Shown one piece after another: positions 21,838 to 23,652 of a stretch of DNA of 23,652 nucleotides (the stretch's first letter is position 1; each line of letters opens with the position of its first letter). The stretch lies in IMG/VR virus record IMGVR_UViG_3300025301_000119, positions 1-23,652 of that record; one strand, written 5' to 3'. This DNA is from a virus. The notes beneath the pieces are model-generated. The model had not been told where the DNA came from. It saw only the letters and a program-made list of their open reading frames with translations, and made no database searches. A program made the position numbers and the translations under genes.

Positions 21838-23652
21838 TCATTAAGTCCTTGGCAATATTCACGCCTACTTTCGCGCCCTCAATTTCCGACTTGGCAGCAA
21901 TCTTTCTACTTTCCAGTTCTTCCTTGGAATTCTCTGCCGCAATCTTCACACCCAGTTTTGCACGATCGGTACGTTCCTGTAAATCCAGTCTGGCACGTTC
22001 CAACTCATCCTTACTTGCCGCTTTTTGGATATCAAGGTTAATTTTTGCCATTTCAGCTTGCGCCTTAGCCTGCGCTTCTTGTTGTTTAATTTCAAGTTCT
22101 TGGCGTTGCATTTGTAAAATCGGATCTTCCGCTTGTTCTTGCTGTTTTTGCATTTCAGCTTCTTTTTGGTCCTTACCAAGCAGTTGCTCAGCCGCTGGAG
22201 CCACTAATTGCGACAACCGGTACTCAATATCATCAGGCAATGGTTCTTCTGGTGATGGTAATGGCACACCGAGTTCTTTTTCAATCTCACGGCGGTACTG
22301 GAAGGCCACATGCTCGGAAATATGCGCTGACATCGCCGCCTCAGTCGCTTGAGCAGTCGGACTTTGACCGATCAACTCCAAAATCTTGGGATCTTGCACC
22401 AAAGAGATGTGCGCCTGGATATGAGCTTCATGATCTTGATAAATAAAGGCTTTTACCGGCTCACCATTGATAATATGCATGTTTTCGGTGATAGGATCAC
22501 TCGGATTAATGACATCTTCATCAGGAATGATGTCTTCGGTGTCCCGAATACCCAAAACTTCCAGCATTTGCCGGTGTAACAGCGGTAAATCGTACATTTG
22601 CGGTGCCTGAGCAGCCAATTGTAACGCCGCCTGATATTGCATAATGCGTTGCGCCAGTGTTCCGGCGTTCGGATCGCTCACCGGAATGATATCAACGCGA
22701 TCATCGAAGTCTTCGGTGGTCAATTCATCACCGATCAACTCATACGGGTACTCGGTGGGACCAAAATCACGAACAATGCCCGATAAAATGCGCAATTCCT
22801 TACGCATTGAGGCGTGTAAGCGGGCCTGCACCGCGCTCATCACCTTCATCGAGCGTTCTAAAATGGCTAATGTGGTGCCAACGGGTGCTTCGGCGTTCAT
22901 ATCCGCGACTTTTACGTCCGCTGCGGAAGCAAACCGGCGTCCTTCCTCAACAATATCGCCCATCAACTGATATAAAACAGCAGATGGCTCTTTGTAGGGC
23001 AGAAAACTGATGTTGTCGCGGATTACACCGCCCGGTACGTCCACATCACGGAACTCTCCGGGCATGATCGGGGTGTCATCACCCTTGATTCGCAGTCCAC
23101 GCGCCTTCAAACCGCCCGGCAAGTTGGATAAGGTGCCCGCATCGACCAGTTGTCGCAATAATGAGGTAGCGGATTTCGCCAAGCCACCGATCATGTGAAT
23201 TAAACCGAAACCATAAAATCCCAGTCCGGGCATATACTGGTAATGCACGAAATGCTCACGCTTCATTTTCAGTTCATCGTCTTCATACCAGTTACGGCGA
23301 ATCGCTAAAATGGTGCGTGAGGACTTATCGATGCTAACAACATAGGGCAAGCCAATCTCAGTCGGCTCACCATCCTGAGTATCTTCAAATCCCGGCAGAT
23401 CCAGATCAGCCTGAATCTCTAAAATGGTATGACGCGAATCCATGTCATAGTTAGCCGAATCACCGGTTAACTGATTATATTTGCGTTCTATCTCGCCGGT
23501 ATCGGGGCTGGGTGCGGGTAAATCCACGTCCAGATAAAATCCGGACACCTGTAATTTACGCACCTCGTTCTTGGTACGCTTCATCATATGGGTGGCACGT
23601 TCACAGGTAGTCAGATCAGCAGCACCATAGCTGACCACGAAATCTTCAGCGG
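21830..23652 (-). CDS. Portal protein (5' end outside window)
   Basis: The frame stays open to the right edge, reading AEDFVVSYGAADLTTCERATH at the visible start, so the N-terminus is missing; an internal GTG at 23638 is not the true start. About 607 residues are visible. Blocks typical of P22-type podovirus portals are present: FYLDVDLP, YVVSIDKSSRTILAIRRNWYED, HYQYMPGLGFYGFGLIHMIG, LLRQLVDAGTLSNLPGGLKARG, FRDVDVPGG, and VKVADMNAEAPVGTTLAILE. The last 110 residues are Gln/Glu/Lys/Ala-rich and likely form a helical barrel or coiled coil. The protein makes the DNA entry ring and contacts the connector proteins encoded further down. Confidence 0.92.
   Translation of the reverse strand, partial: AEDFVVSYGAADLTTCERATHMMKRTKNEVRKLQVSGFYLDVDLPAPSPDTGEIERKYNQLTGDSANYDMDSRHTILEIQADLDLPGFEDTQDGEPTEIGLPYVVSIDKSSRTILAIRRNWYEDDELKMKREHFVHYQYMPGLGFYGFGLIHMIGGLAKSATSLLRQLVDAGTLSNLPGGLKARGLRIKGDDTPIMPGEFRDVDVPGGVIRDNISFLPYKEPSAVLYQLMGDIVEEGRRFASAADVKVADMNAEAPVGTTLAILERSMKVMSAVQARLHASMRKELRILSGIVRDFGPTEYPYELIGDELTTEDFDDRVDIIPVSDPNAGTLAQRIMQYQAALQLAAQAPQMYDLPLLHRQMLEVLGIRDTEDIIPDEDVINPSDPITENMHIINGEPVKAFIYQDHEAHIQAHISLVQDPKILELIGQSPTAQATEAAMSAHISEHVAFQYRREIEKELGVPLPSPEEPLPDDIEYRLSQLVAPAAEQLLGKDQKEAEMQKQQEQAEDPILQMQRQELEIKQQEAQAKAQAEMAKINLDIQKAASKDELERARLDLQERTDRAKLGVKIAAENSKEELESRKIAAKSEIEGAKVGVNIAKDLMNE

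Noticed and set aside
21849-22352. A 167-residue plus-strand frame opposite the portal gene
   Set aside because: It is Ser/Cys/Ala-rich antisense of the helical Gln/Lys/Glu-rich portal C-terminus and has no ribosome site or family pattern.
22240-23198. Several short plus-strand frames opposite the portal body
   Set aside because: All are short, lack ribosome sites, and lie fully within the strongly supported portal coding sequence.

Overview
The window is one continuous late-gene (virion morphogenesis and lysis) segment of a tailed double-stranded DNA phage of podovirus type. It is most like the uncultured phages commonly recovered from aquatic metagenomes. Every supported gene lies on the minus strand, so transcription runs from the right end to the left end. 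The virus probably infects a Gram-negative bacterium, because the lysis cassette holds a two-gene spanin pair, one member of which has a lipobox. No terminase, replication, integration, tRNA or CRISPR feature is visible. Both ends cut through genes: a portal gene on the right and a repeat-bearing virion protein gene on the left.

Layout in transcription order. (1) Head module, 23652 to 18039: portal (partial), a small helical protein, a GroES-like co-chaperonin, a scaffold-like protein with a Gln-rich linker, a conserved small protein, a putative head decoration protein and the major capsid protein. (2) Head/neck module, 17920 to 12647: two small virion proteins, a Lys-rich basic protein, two connector/adaptor-type proteins with a small conserved protein between them, a Rossmann-like enzyme of unknown substrate, a small helical protein, a virion protein and a repeat protein. 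(3) A 957-residue tail fibre/spike with YadA-head-type repeats and a C-terminal S74 self-cleaving chaperone, followed by a small unknown protein and a 2OG-Fe(II) oxygenase. (4) Lysis, 8736 to 7074: a 57-residue membrane protein, a small acidic protein, i-spanin, o-spanin lipoprotein and a T4-type lysozyme. (5) Distal virion module, 7051 to 1: a Pro/Gly/Gln-rich protein, a P22 gp10-like tail hub/stabilisation protein, two small proteins, an 809-residue internal-virion-type protein with Pro-rich and Lys-rich repeats, a GNAT-like protein and the partial repeat protein.

Genes are packed tightly. Many junctions are ATGA, GTGA or TGATG overlaps, which implies translational coupling. The longer gaps cluster around the major capsid gene and hold RNA hairpins, including one very stable hairpin with a UUCG loop. 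This suggests that capsid-region mRNA is separately terminated or stabilised.

The less explained parts are the Rossmann-like enzyme in the connector module, the recurring short Gly-Gly-Ile and FEPIDP motifs in the distal virion proteins, the Lys-rich tails (one next to a GNAT-like gene), and the 2OG oxygenase between fibre and lysis genes. Functions are assigned from family recognition by eye; no database search was run.
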